Positions 1 to 5,495 of a stretch of DNA of 6,570 nt are shown piece by piece; positions within the stretch are counted from its first letter, which is position 1; each line of letters opens with the position of its first letter. Both the position numbers and the translations under genes were made by a program. Below the pieces are notes generated by a model. The model was not told the DNA's origin. It ran no database searches and saw only the letters and a program-made list of their open reading frames with translations. This stretch comes from an uncultured Planctomycetaceae bacterium (GTDB lineage: Bacteria > Planctomycetota > Planctomycetia > Planctomycetales > Planctomycetaceae), in the NCBI GenBank assembly GCA_937975745.1, contig CALJUK010000549.1, forward strand, positions 1 to 6,570, in the 5' to 3' direction.

Positions 1-795
1 CCCCCCGGCGCGGGCGTCCCGACCGATCGAAAAGGGGAACGCGTCGGTGTTGGCTGGATCTACTCGTCGACGGGCAAGTCGGACGAGAATCTCAGTCCTC
101 AGTTTCAAGGCACCGGCTGCGATGCCAACGGCGGATACGCCGAGTTGATGGTGGTCCCAGCAGCCTACGCCCACCCCATCCCCGGATCGCTGGGAGATGC
201 CGAGACAGCCCCTTTGCTGTGTGCCGGGGCCGTCGGCTATCGTTCACTCAGGATGGCCCGCTTACAAGATGGTGACGCGTTGGGGCTGACGGGATTCGGC
301 GGTTCTGCGCACCTCGTGCTACAGGTTGCCCGAAATCAATTTCCGAATTCACCAATCTATGTTTTCGCGCGCTCTCCCGAGTCACGCGATTTCGCGATTC
401 GGCTGGGAGCCACCTGGGCTGGCGACACGAACGATATTCCGCCCGGCCCGCTCCGTTCCATCATCGACACCACGCCCGCCTGGACACCGGTCGTGGCGGC
501 GTTGCGCAATTTGCAGCCTGGCGGGCGGCTCGTCATCAATGCCATCCGCAAAGAAAGTGACGATCAACAGGCACTTCTGACACTCTCTTACCACGAACAC
601 CTGTGGCGAGAGCGGGAGATACAGTCCGTCGCGAACGTGACCGCAGCCGACATTCGCGACTTTCTCGCCATTGCCGGTGATATCGGCATCCATCCCACCA
701 TTGAGACCTATCGGCTTGACGAAGCGAACCGGGCATTGCGGGAGTTGAAGTTCGGCAGTGTGCGGGGCGCGAAAGTTCTGCAGGTCGGCCCGTGA
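1..795 (+). CDS. Zinc-type alcohol dehydrogenase (MDR family), 5' end outside the window
   Basis: The frame is open from base 1 and ends in TGA at 793-795, giving 264 residues of the C-terminal part of a medium-chain dehydrogenase/reductase. These enzymes oxidise alcohols or reduce aldehydes with NAD(P)H in the cytosol. Visible family marks are NGGYAE (about 131-148), the APLLCAGAVGYRSL segment whose Cys (codon 220-222) is the third catalytic-zinc ligand, a Rossmann loop GFGGSAH (about 292-312), then IIDTTPAW, GGRLVINAIRKE and SVANVT. The first two zinc ligands lie upstream of the window. Oddity: the structural-zinc lobe, normally four cysteines before the ENLC motif, is here WIYSSTGKSDENLS, about six residues short and without any cysteine. 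The gene ends 176 bases before the sigma-54 promoter of the next operon, so it is probably a separate transcription unit. Family assignment is firm; the substrate is unknown. Confidence 0.93.
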   Translation, partial: PPGAGVPTDRKGERVGVGWIYSSTGKSDENLSPQFQGTGCDANGGYAELMVVPAAYAHPIPGSLGDAETAPLLCAGAVGYRSLRMARLQDGDALGLTGFGGSAHLVLQVARNQFPNSPIYVFARSPESRDFAIRLGATWAGDTNDIPPGPLRSIIDTTPAWTPVVAALRNLQPGGRLVINAIRKESDDQQALLTLSYHEHLWREREIQSVANVTAADIRDFLAIAGDIGIHPTIETYRLDEANRALRELKFGSVRGAKVLQVGP

Positions 796-889
796 CGAAA
801 ACGCACTAGATGGCAATTCGGCGGCGACTGGCCTGGCGTCGGCTACGGACATTTCGCTGCCGATCGCGGCTGGCAACGCTACCCGACGT

Positions 890-909
890 GTGTCACCTCC
901 CGTTGACAC
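890..909. promoter_or_regulatory. Inverted repeat, candidate upstream activator site
   Basis: GTGTCA and TGACAC form perfect 6-bp arms around an 8-base spacer. Counting one extra base on the left, the arms extend to GACG...CGTC. The centre is about 70 bases upstream of the -24 element at 971, within the range where NtrC-family activators bind before looping to sigma-54 RNA polymerase. The repeat is seen; its binding by the regulator encoded at 2410-3810 is inference. I did not find the same repeat before the other promoters. Confidence 0.35.
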
Positions 910-970
910 CGTCGCCGCAGGTTCACCAATTCTGATCGTGGTTTCACTATCTCTGGGCCGGAATTCAAAT

Positions 971-985
971 GGCACGCCGATTGCG
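971..985 (+). promoter_or_regulatory. Sigma-54 (-24/-12) promoter of the microprotein-kinase-regulator operon
   Basis: TGGCACGCCGATTGC matches the sigma-54 consensus TGGCAC-N5-TTGC at all ten fixed positions, with the invariant GG (972-973) and GC (984-985) exactly 12 bases apart. Known geometry places the transcription start near 996-997, leaving a leader of about 40 bases to the ATG at 1036. The operon encodes an NtrC-family activator with the sigma-54 contact loop, so positive autoregulation is the natural inference. Confidence 0.88.
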
Positions 986-1035
986 GTTACTCATCATTCG
1001 AACGGCGGTTTCGTAACCCTGTGGAGAATAGTATC

Positions 1036-1182
1036 ATGAAGGTGCCTCATCCCTCACAAGAGAAACACGATCGGCTGAGTTATCACCACGACGGCGACTT
1101 GGTAAGTCTGCGTGAGCAACTGGTCGGTACGTTGATTGTCTTGGTTATCCTCTTGCTGGCACTTCTGTTGCGGTCGATGTAG
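1036..1182 (+). CDS. 48-residue single-pass membrane microprotein
   Basis: ATG at 1036 is preceded by GGAGA (1023-1027) at an 8-base spacing, and the frame ends in TAG at 1180-1182. The product has a polar N-terminal half with four histidines (residues 5, 11, 17, 18) and acidic residues, then a strongly hydrophobic stretch at about 29-45 rich in Leu, Val and Ile, and ends RSM. This is a single membrane span without a signal-peptidase site, probably with a short C-terminal tail. I recognise no family. It is the first gene after a perfect sigma-54 promoter and lies 26 bases before the histidine kinase gene. The kinase has no membrane segment, so this protein might tether it or pass it a membrane signal; that is speculation. 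The consensus ribosome site and the position inside an operon argue that it is a real gene. Confidence 0.62.
   Translation: MKVPHPSQEKHDRLSYHHDGDLVSLREQLVGTLIVLVILLLALLLRSM
1157..1171 (+). promoter_or_regulatory. Possible internal sigma-54 promoter before the histidine kinase gene
   Basis: TGGCACTTCTGTTGC is a second ten-of-ten match to TGGCAC-N5-TTGC, with GG (1158-1159) and GC (1170-1171) 12 bases apart. It lies inside the codons for the membrane span of the 48-residue protein (Leu-Ala-Leu-Leu-Leu), so Leu codon choice may have produced it by chance. If active, transcription would start near 1182, just before the kinase ATG at 1209. Confidence 0.42.
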
Positions 1183-1208
1183 GAGAAGTCCTTGCGACAA
1201 TAGACACA

Positions 1209-2417
1209 ATGCCGTACGCAATGCCACACACCAACTCGGACGACGGACGCATTGACAACTATGTGTTTCGAGCAATCGCCGACTATACCTACGACTGGGA
1301 AAGTTGGAGCTCGCCGGAAGGTAAAGTCCTCTGGGTCAATGCCGCCGTCGAGCGGATGACCGGCTTTCGTCCCCAAGAATGCCTGGTGATGGACGACTAT
1401 CCTCTTCCTCTGGTGGCGGAACAAGATCGCGGGACGATTATTGCGGCGCGGAATGACGCCATTGCCGGGGGAAGCGGCAATGATGTCGAGTTCCAGCTGC
1501 GCCATCTGGACGGCACGTTCCGCTGGGCGGCCGTTTCGTGGCAACAGATGTACGACGATTCGCAGCGCCATCTCGGCTTCCGTTCAAGCATTCGTGACAT
1601 CACCGAACGTCAACGTCTACGAGAAGAACTTCGGCTTTACAATCAACACCTTGAGCAACTTGTCCAGGAGCGGACAGCACGGATCGCTCAACTGGAAGAT
1701 CAGCGATTGAAAATGGAGAAGCTCGCCGCCTTGGGGCAGATGGCGGCGGGAGTGGCTCATGAGGTCAACAACCCGCTCGCCGGAATTCGGAACGCGTTTG
1801 CATTGTTCAAAGACAATCTTTCTACTGACGACGAGAACTATGAACTGTTGGAGTTGATTGACAGCGAGATTGAACGGATTAGTTCGATCACGCATCAGAT
1901 GTATCAGCTGTATCGCCCCAGCCAACAGGTACCCGCAAAGTTTGACCTCCGTCGCGCGATCGCTGACGTTGTCGTTCTGTTGCGACCGATGGCTGACCAA
2001 TCCCACGTGCGCGTCACAACGCGGTGCCTGCATTGTGTATCGCACGGACAACTCAGTGCGACTGAAGTTGTCCTGAGAGAGGCCGAACTCCGCCAGATTC
2101 TGCTGAACGTGGTGCGAAATGCCATTCAGGCCTCACCGACGTCCGGGGAAGTCGTGATCGAAGCGTCCACATCGCGCGAGCAGGTTAGCATCTCTGTTAC
2201 CGATCAGGGGCCGGGGATTTCCGCAGCGGTCGCCGCCAGAATTTTCGAGCCCTTCTTCAGCACAAAAGTTGGCACCCGCGAGGGAATGGGACTCGGTCTA
2301 TCCGTCTCGCGGAGTTTGGCCGAGGCGATGGGCGGAAAAATCGCCATTGGCAACAGCAGGAAGAACAATACCCGCATTACCGTGATACTCCCGCGTTGGA
2401 TCTCCACCGATGAATGA
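1209..2417 (+). CDS. Soluble PAS-domain sensor histidine kinase
   Basis: This 402-residue kinase autophosphorylates on histidine and should pass the phosphate to the regulator encoded next. Domains in order: PAS fold with PAC tail at about 15-135 (WVNAAVERMTGF, then GFRSSIRDITERQ); a charged coiled coil at about 133-170; a HisKA dimerisation domain with the H-box AGVAHEVNNPLAGI, phospho-acceptor His184; and an HATPase_c domain with N-box QILLNVVRNAIQAS (297-309), G1 DQGPGI (332-337), F-box FEPFFSTK (346-353) and G2 GMGLGLSVSR (359-368). There is no transmembrane segment or signal peptide, so the sensor is cytosolic and the PAS ligand is unknown. An in-frame TGA at 1113-1115 lies upstream with no start codon between it and 1209; Met5 at 1221 is an alternative start. 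The nearest Shine-Dalgarno-like AGGAGAAG (1181-1188) is 20 bases away, unusually far, so initiation may be weak or SD-independent. Confidence 0.96.
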   Translation: MPYAMPHTNSDDGRIDNYVFRAIADYTYDWESWSSPEGKVLWVNAAVERMTGFRPQECLVMDDYPLPLVAEQDRGTIIAARNDAIAGGSGNDVEFQLRHLDGTFRWAAVSWQQMYDDSQRHLGFRSSIRDITERQRLREELRLYNQHLEQLVQERTARIAQLEDQRLKMEKLAALGQMAAGVAHEVNNPLAGIRNAFALFKDNLSTDDENYELLELIDSEIERISSITHQMYQLYRPSQQVPAKFDLRRAIADVVVLLRPMADQSHVRVTTRCLHCVSHGQLSATEVVLREAELRQILLNVVRNAIQASPTSGEVVIEASTSREQVSISVTDQGPGISAAVAARIFEPFFSTKVGTREGMGLGLSVSRSLAEAMGGKIAIGNSRKNNTRITVILPRWISTDE

Positions 2418-3810
2418 ACAGCGGGCCACAAAGCGGATCCTCATTGCCGACGATGAGCCATTGTATCTCCGGACGACAGGGCAACTCCTCCGCAAGGCGG
2501 GCTACGACTGTATTTGCGTGTCAGACGGCGATGCAGCAATCGACAAACTGCGGAGCGAATCGTTTGACCTGATTCTTTCCGACCTCAACATGCCGGGCAA
2601 CTTAAAGCTCGAACTGCTGCAACACAGCCGCGCGCAATGGCCGGAGATTCCCCTCATCGTCATCACCGGTGTTCCCTCGCTGCCAACCGCGATTGAAAGT
2701 GTCCGCTTGGGTATCGCGGATTACTTGCTCAAGCCGGTCAAGTATGAAGACTTGCTGGCAAGTGTCAGTCGAGTCCTGTCACAACCGACAAAAACGGTGG
2801 GCAAACCAAGCGACGTACTCGCTGACAGCGAGTATCTCTCCTCCCAGTTCCCTGAAATCGTCGGCCACAGCGATTCGATGCTGGAGGTACTCCAGATCGT
2901 CGACCGTGTTGCAAAGACCGACACCAATATCCTGCTTACAGGCGAAAGCGGAACCGGAAAGGAAGTCATCGCTAAGGCCATTCACGCGCACAGCCGTCGC
3001 CACGAACACAACTTCCAAGTGATCGACTGCACGGCCATTCCGGAGTCGCTGTTCGAGTCCGTTCTATTCGGCCACGTCAAAGGGGCCTTCACCGGAGCCA
3101 TCTCGAACCAGACGGGATTGTTGAGCCGCAGTCATCAGGGCACAGCGTTCTTCGACGAATTGGGGGAACTCCCGTTGGCATCGCAGGCGAAGCTATTGCG
3201 AGCCGTGCAGGAGCAGGCTTTCACTCCCGTGGGCGAAGGTGAACTCCGCCGCGTCGACACTCGTTACATCTCTGCCACAAATCGCGATTTGCAGGAAGAC
3301 GTCAACGCGGGTCGATTCCGACAAGACTTGTTCTATCGACTGGGAGTAATCCACGTGGAATTGCCACCGCTCCGAGAGCGCGGCGACGATGTACTCCACT
3401 TGGCCGGGCGGTTTCTCATCGACCTGCAACAAGGCCAGTTCGGCATCACCGGCTTCTCAGACGAGGTCCTCGATTGCTTTCGTCGCTACAAATGGCCGGG
3501 AAACATTCGCGAATTGCGGAACGTCATTGAGCGCGCGATCGCGTTGGCCCGCACGGAACTCGTTCAGCTATCCGACTTGCCGAATCCGATCCGCGAAGCG
3601 AGCACCTCGGCTTCGCAACCAGTTTCTGTTCTGGCAGAAATCTCGCGTGAGGAAGCTCTCGACAAGGCCGACTACAGCTACCTTACAGCGCTGCTGAAAA
3701 AGCATGGCGGAAACATTTCGCAAGCCGCTCAGCAAGCTGGCCTGTCGCGTCAAGGAATGCACAAGCTGCTGGCGCGACATGGTCTGGCTGCAGCCGAATT
3801 TCGGCAATGA
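2410..3810 (+). CDS. NtrC-family sigma-54-dependent response regulator
   Basis: This 466-residue regulator opens sigma-54 promoters by ATP hydrolysis. The receiver domain (about 8-125) has acidic Asp14/Asp15, phospho-acceptor Asp58 in LSDLNMPG, Thr86 and Lys108. The AAA+ domain (about 148-390) has Walker A GESGTGKE (178-185), the sigma-54 contact loop GAFTGA (225-230), Walker B GTAFFDE (244-250), the FRQDLFYRL arginine region (303-311) and the WPGNIREL sensor II motif (362-369). A Fis-type helix-turn-helix at about 432-459 (GGNISQAAQQAGLSRQGMHK) binds DNA. All key residues are intact, so it should be a functional activator. Its ATG lies within the end of the kinase gene (8-base overlap), indicating translational coupling and a cognate pair. 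The sigma-54-type elements at 971, 3842 and 4353 are the obvious candidate targets, including its own operon; that link is inferred. Confidence 0.98.
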   Translation: MNEQRATKRILIADDEPLYLRTTGQLLRKAGYDCICVSDGDAAIDKLRSESFDLILSDLNMPGNLKLELLQHSRAQWPEIPLIVITGVPSLPTAIESVRLGIADYLLKPVKYEDLLASVSRVLSQPTKTVGKPSDVLADSEYLSSQFPEIVGHSDSMLEVLQIVDRVAKTDTNILLTGESGTGKEVIAKAIHAHSRRHEHNFQVIDCTAIPESLFESVLFGHVKGAFTGAISNQTGLLSRSHQGTAFFDELGELPLASQAKLLRAVQEQAFTPVGEGELRRVDTRYISATNRDLQEDVNAGRFRQDLFYRLGVIHVELPPLRERGDDVLHLAGRFLIDLQQGQFGITGFSDEVLDCFRRYKWPGNIRELRNVIERAIALARTELVQLSDLPNPIREASTSASQPVSVLAEISREEALDKADYSYLTALLKKHGGNISQAAQQAGLSRQGMHKLLARHGLAAAEFRQ

Positions 3811-3841
3811 GTTCGAGGGCAAGCCGACTTGTCGTCACGAT

Positions 3842-3856
3842 GGGCACCGTCTTTGC
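3842..3856 (+). promoter_or_regulatory. Sigma-54-like promoter before the BON-like gene
   Basis: GGGCACCGTCTTTGC matches TGGCAC-N5-TTGC at nine of ten fixed positions (first T is G). The GG (3843-3844) and GC (3855-3856) have the required 12-base spacing, and an A follows as in the extended consensus. It sits 31 bases after the regulator stop codon and 52 bases before the start at 3909. The predicted start of transcription, about 3867, falls inside the left arm of the hairpin at 3860-3889. Confidence 0.7.
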
Positions 3857-3859
3857 AAT

Positions 3860-3889
3860 GAAGTAGAGACAATGCTCTGTCTCTACTTC
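3860..3889. terminator. 12-bp perfect hairpin after the regulator operon (terminator or operator)
   Basis: GAAGTAGAGACA and TGTCTCTACTTC are exact reverse complements around the 6-base loop ATGCTC. Only two T residues follow, so this is not a classical U-tract terminator. Placed 49 bases after the regulator stop codon, it could still end or stabilise the upstream mRNA. A transcript starting at the sigma-54 element at 3842 would begin within the left arm and so lack the full stem. As DNA, the dyad could also be an operator. Confidence 0.5.
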
Positions 3890-3895
3890 TTCAGC

Positions 3896-3900
3896 AAGGA
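3896..3900 (+). promoter_or_regulatory. Ribosome binding site fixing the start of the BON-like gene
   Basis: AAGGA lies 8 bases before the ATG at 3909. An earlier in-frame ATG at 3900 overlaps this site and would have no ribosome site of its own, so 3909 is the preferred start. Confidence 0.65.
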
Positions 3901-3908
3901 TGGACTCT

Positions 3909-4262
3909 ATGCCTCTCGATCAATGGAGCGATCGGAACGAAGCGATCAACGCTCTCGGCCGGGCAATTCGTCAAGGGACTCACGGACGAATTCGTGAGCT
4001 GTCACTCGACCTGACTGATGACAGCCTTGTTGTCGTCCGGGGCGTTTCTTGCACCTACTACGGCGTACAGCTGGCAATCCACGCGACACAACAGTTTGTC
4101 GCTGCGCATTCCCTGCATTCCAGAACGCGCCTGCTGGTCTCTATTGATGGTTCCCCACTGGAACTCGTCGTGGCGAACCCTCCACACGAAGACGCCCGCG
4201 AGACACTGTCAACGCACGATGCGGAACGTCGCCCCCAGTTGACGATGAAGGCTTCCGCATAG
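3909..4262 (+). CDS. Small BON-like domain protein
   Basis: This 117-residue protein has no signal peptide or membrane span. Residues about 10-80 follow the alpha-beta pattern of a BON domain: a helix (NEAINALGRAIRQ), strand GRIRELSLDLTDDS, strand LVVVRGVSCTYYGVQLAIHA and a second helix, then the strand TRLLVSIDGSP. BON domains are associated with membranes, phospholipids or protein partners, and many occur in stress proteins of the OsmY type. The VRG-x-x-x-x-YYGVQLA segment is the most family-like part. The C-terminal 30 residues are polar and probably disordered. The gene stands alone between two sigma-54-like promoters, directly after the two-component operon, and has AAGGA 8 bases upstream. 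The domain call rests on pattern, not on a search, and the cellular role is unknown. Confidence 0.78.
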   Translation: MPLDQWSDRNEAINALGRAIRQGTHGRIRELSLDLTDDSLVVVRGVSCTYYGVQLAIHATQQFVAAHSLHSRTRLLVSIDGSPLELVVANPPHEDARETLSTHDAERRPQLTMKASA

Positions 4263-4292
4263 ACGTAGGTTCCGGCACGAAAACACGCGGCA

Positions 4293-4306
4293 GCCACACG
4301 TGTGGC
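4293..4306. promoter_or_regulatory. 14-bp perfect palindrome, candidate regulator site
   Basis: GCCACACGTGTGGC is fully self-complementary. It ends 46 bases before the -24 element at 4353 and lies in the gap after the BON-like gene, so it is free of coding constraint. A dimeric regulator could bind here. Its core ACGTGTG also occurs at 886-892 upstream of the first promoter, which may be chance. Confidence 0.35.
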
Positions 4307-4327
4307 CTGTTTCCAGTTGGAAAACGG
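4306..4327. promoter_or_regulatory. Imperfect palindrome abutting the one before it
   Basis: TTTCCA and TGGAAA form perfect arms around GT (4310-4323). Extended outward to CC/GG, eight of ten base pairs match. It follows immediately after the 14-bp palindrome, so the two together form a compact double dyad 25-60 bases upstream of the -24 element at 4353. Binding by the encoded regulator is inference. Confidence 0.3.
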
Positions 4328-4352
4328 TAAATTGGCATGACTCGCTCCAGTT

Positions 4353-4368
4353 TGGCCCGCTTGTTGCA
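4353..4368 (+). promoter_or_regulatory. Sigma-54-like promoter before the 86-residue membrane protein
   Basis: TGGCCCGCTTGTTGCA matches TGGCAC-N5-TTGC at nine of ten fixed positions (A to C), with GG (4354-4355) and GC (4366-4367) 12 bases apart and the favoured A after TTGC. It is in a non-coding gap. The expected transcription start is near 4378, giving a leader of about 94 bases to the ATG at 4472. Confidence 0.73.
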
Positions 4369-4471
4369 TTAGGTATCAGCCAACACGGGCATCACGTCTG
4401 TTGCACACGAGTGACAGGCTGAAAACCAGACACTCGCATCGGCTGCACGACTGCCGGCAATGAGGTGAGTC

Positions 4472-4732
4472 ATGGCTACACACTTAACAGCAGAACGACG
4501 TCTACCGACACCCAAGCGGTTGACTGGCTCTCGAACCATCGTCAACCGACGAACGCGACTGAAGTCATTCTCGCGTTGTCCCGTCCCGTCCACCAAAGAC
4601 GACGAAGAGAGCCGGTATATCCATAAGGCTGTGATCTGGATCGTCGTTCTCGCGACGGCGCCGCTCATCCTGTTTCACATTGTCACATTCTTCGAGCCCG
4701 GCATTCTGTTGACTCCGGTCACGCGTCCCTAG
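4472..4732 (+). CDS. 86-residue single-pass membrane protein of unknown function
   Basis: ATG at 4472 follows GAGGTG (4462-4467) at a 4-base spacing, and the frame stops with TAG at 4730-4732. The N-terminal half is strongly basic (many Arg/Lys at residues 9-35) and followed by an acidic patch (KDDEES, 42-47). A hydrophobic segment at about 51-74 (AVIWIVVLATAPLILFHIV) is a single membrane span, followed by a short tail FFEPGILLTPVTRP. By the positive-inside rule the basic N-terminus would be cytoplasmic. I recognise no family. It lies downstream of a sigma-54-like promoter, alone between the BON-like gene and the Rnk pair. With the microprotein at 1036 it is the second small membrane protein linked to this regulatory system. 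The basic cytosolic half could bind nucleic acid or phospholipid, but that is speculation. Confidence 0.66.
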   Translation: MATHLTAERRLPTPKRLTGSRTIVNRRTRLKSFSRCPVPSTKDDEESRYIHKAVIWIVVLATAPLILFHIVTFFEPGILLTPVTRP

Positions 4733-4880
4733 ACACAGGTCTCCAGATGCACGCACTCACCATGTAGCGTTATCCACGTTAAAGCAGCACGACGAGTGCG
4801 GACTCGCAGTGACTCATGTTTCAAGCCTGCGTCCCGTACGAATAGCACTGCCTGGTCAACGCCTCCGTGACACGTCGCGA

Positions 4881-4895
4881 TGGCCAGGCTCTGGC
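4881..4895 (+). promoter_or_regulatory. Weak sigma-54-like element before the Rnk pair
   Basis: TGGCCAGGCTCTGGC has the invariant GG (4882-4883) and GC (4894-4895) 12 bases apart, but only seven of ten consensus positions match. It is the only correctly spaced candidate I found in the 269-base gap 4733-5001. The same bases form a short inverted repeat GCCAG-GCT-CTGGC (4883-4895), which could be an alternative explanation. Confidence 0.25.
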
Positions 4896-5001
4896 GGAAC
4901 CGCTCGTTTCCCAGTCAATGATAAAACTCGACATCCAGACCTTGGCGGCGTTCTCCAATTGACGTCATTCCAAGACATCCACTCCAAGAGGAATCTCTTT
5001 A

Positions 5002-5424
5002 ATGACCGTCCACAACCATTTGATTCTTACGAAGGAAGACTATGCCCGACTGGAGGACCTTCTCTTCAGTCGATTTGCGGCCGCATTCAGCGACAAGACG
5101 TACCTTCAGTCTCTTCGAGGCGAACTGGACATCGCGAAGGTTGTCAAACCGGAAGAGGTTCCGCCGAATGTGGTCACGATGAATTCGATAGTGCGGCTGC
5201 GACAGTTGCGGAGCACGCGAACAGAGACCGAGACCTACACGCTGGTGTATCCAGAAGATGCCGACATCGCGAAGGGCAAACTCTCCGTCTTGGCTCCAAT
5301 CGGAACTGCCATCCTGGGTTATCGAGTCGGGGACTGCGTCGAATGGACGGTTCCCAGTGGAACCGTCCGGATCAAGATTGAAGAACTTGTTTTTCAACCC
5401 GAACGCGACGGAGTCGTTGCGTAG
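5002..5424 (+). CDS. rnk: Rnk-type RNA polymerase-binding regulator, first copy
   Basis: This 140-residue protein matches the Rnk family (E. coli Rnk is 136 residues), a short relative of GreA/GreB that binds RNA polymerase but lacks the long acidic-tipped coiled coil needed for transcript cleavage; in older literature it is the regulator of nucleoside diphosphate kinase. A short helical N-terminal region (about 8-50) is followed by the GreA/GreB C-terminal FKBP-like fold: EEVPPNVVTMNS (51-62), YTLVYPEDAD (79-88), LSVLAPIGTAILGYRVGD (94-111), VEWTVPSG (113-120) and FQPERDG (131-137). GAGGAA at 4988-4993 precedes the ATG by 8 bases. It is followed after 71 bases by a diverged second copy, so the two may be co-transcribed. 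Expected role: modulating transcription or nucleotide pools under stress. Confidence 0.92.
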   Translation: MTVHNHLILTKEDYARLEDLLFSRFAAAFSDKTYLQSLRGELDIAKVVKPEEVPPNVVTMNSIVRLRQLRSTRTETETYTLVYPEDADIAKGKLSVLAPIGTAILGYRVGDCVEWTVPSGTVRIKIEELVFQPERDGVVA

Positions 5425-5495
5425 AGATCACAGGCTCCCCGCATGCCGTACGTCACGGACATCTTTCACCATCGGCATTACCGAGGACTACCGAA

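Noticed and set aside
811..825. TGGCAATTCGGCGGC as another -24/-12 element
   Set aside because: The -24 half is fair and the spacing fits, but the -12 half is CGGC rather than TTGC and a perfect site lies closer to the gene.
382..975. 197-codon minus-strand frame
   Set aside because: It is antisense to the dehydrogenase and runs over the sigma-54 promoter; the product is low in hydrophobic core and unrecognisable.
1617..2051. 144-codon minus-strand frame
   Set aside because: It is antisense to the conserved DHp domain of the kinase.
3743..3779. TGTCGCG ... CGCGACA inverted repeat
   Set aside because: Its 23-base spacer and place within the helix-turn-helix coding region make a coding coincidence more likely than an enhancer site.
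4809..5381. 190-codon + strand frame
   Set aside because: It overlaps most of the first Rnk gene in another frame, its product has no family features, and the Rnk frame has a ribosome site and clear motifs.
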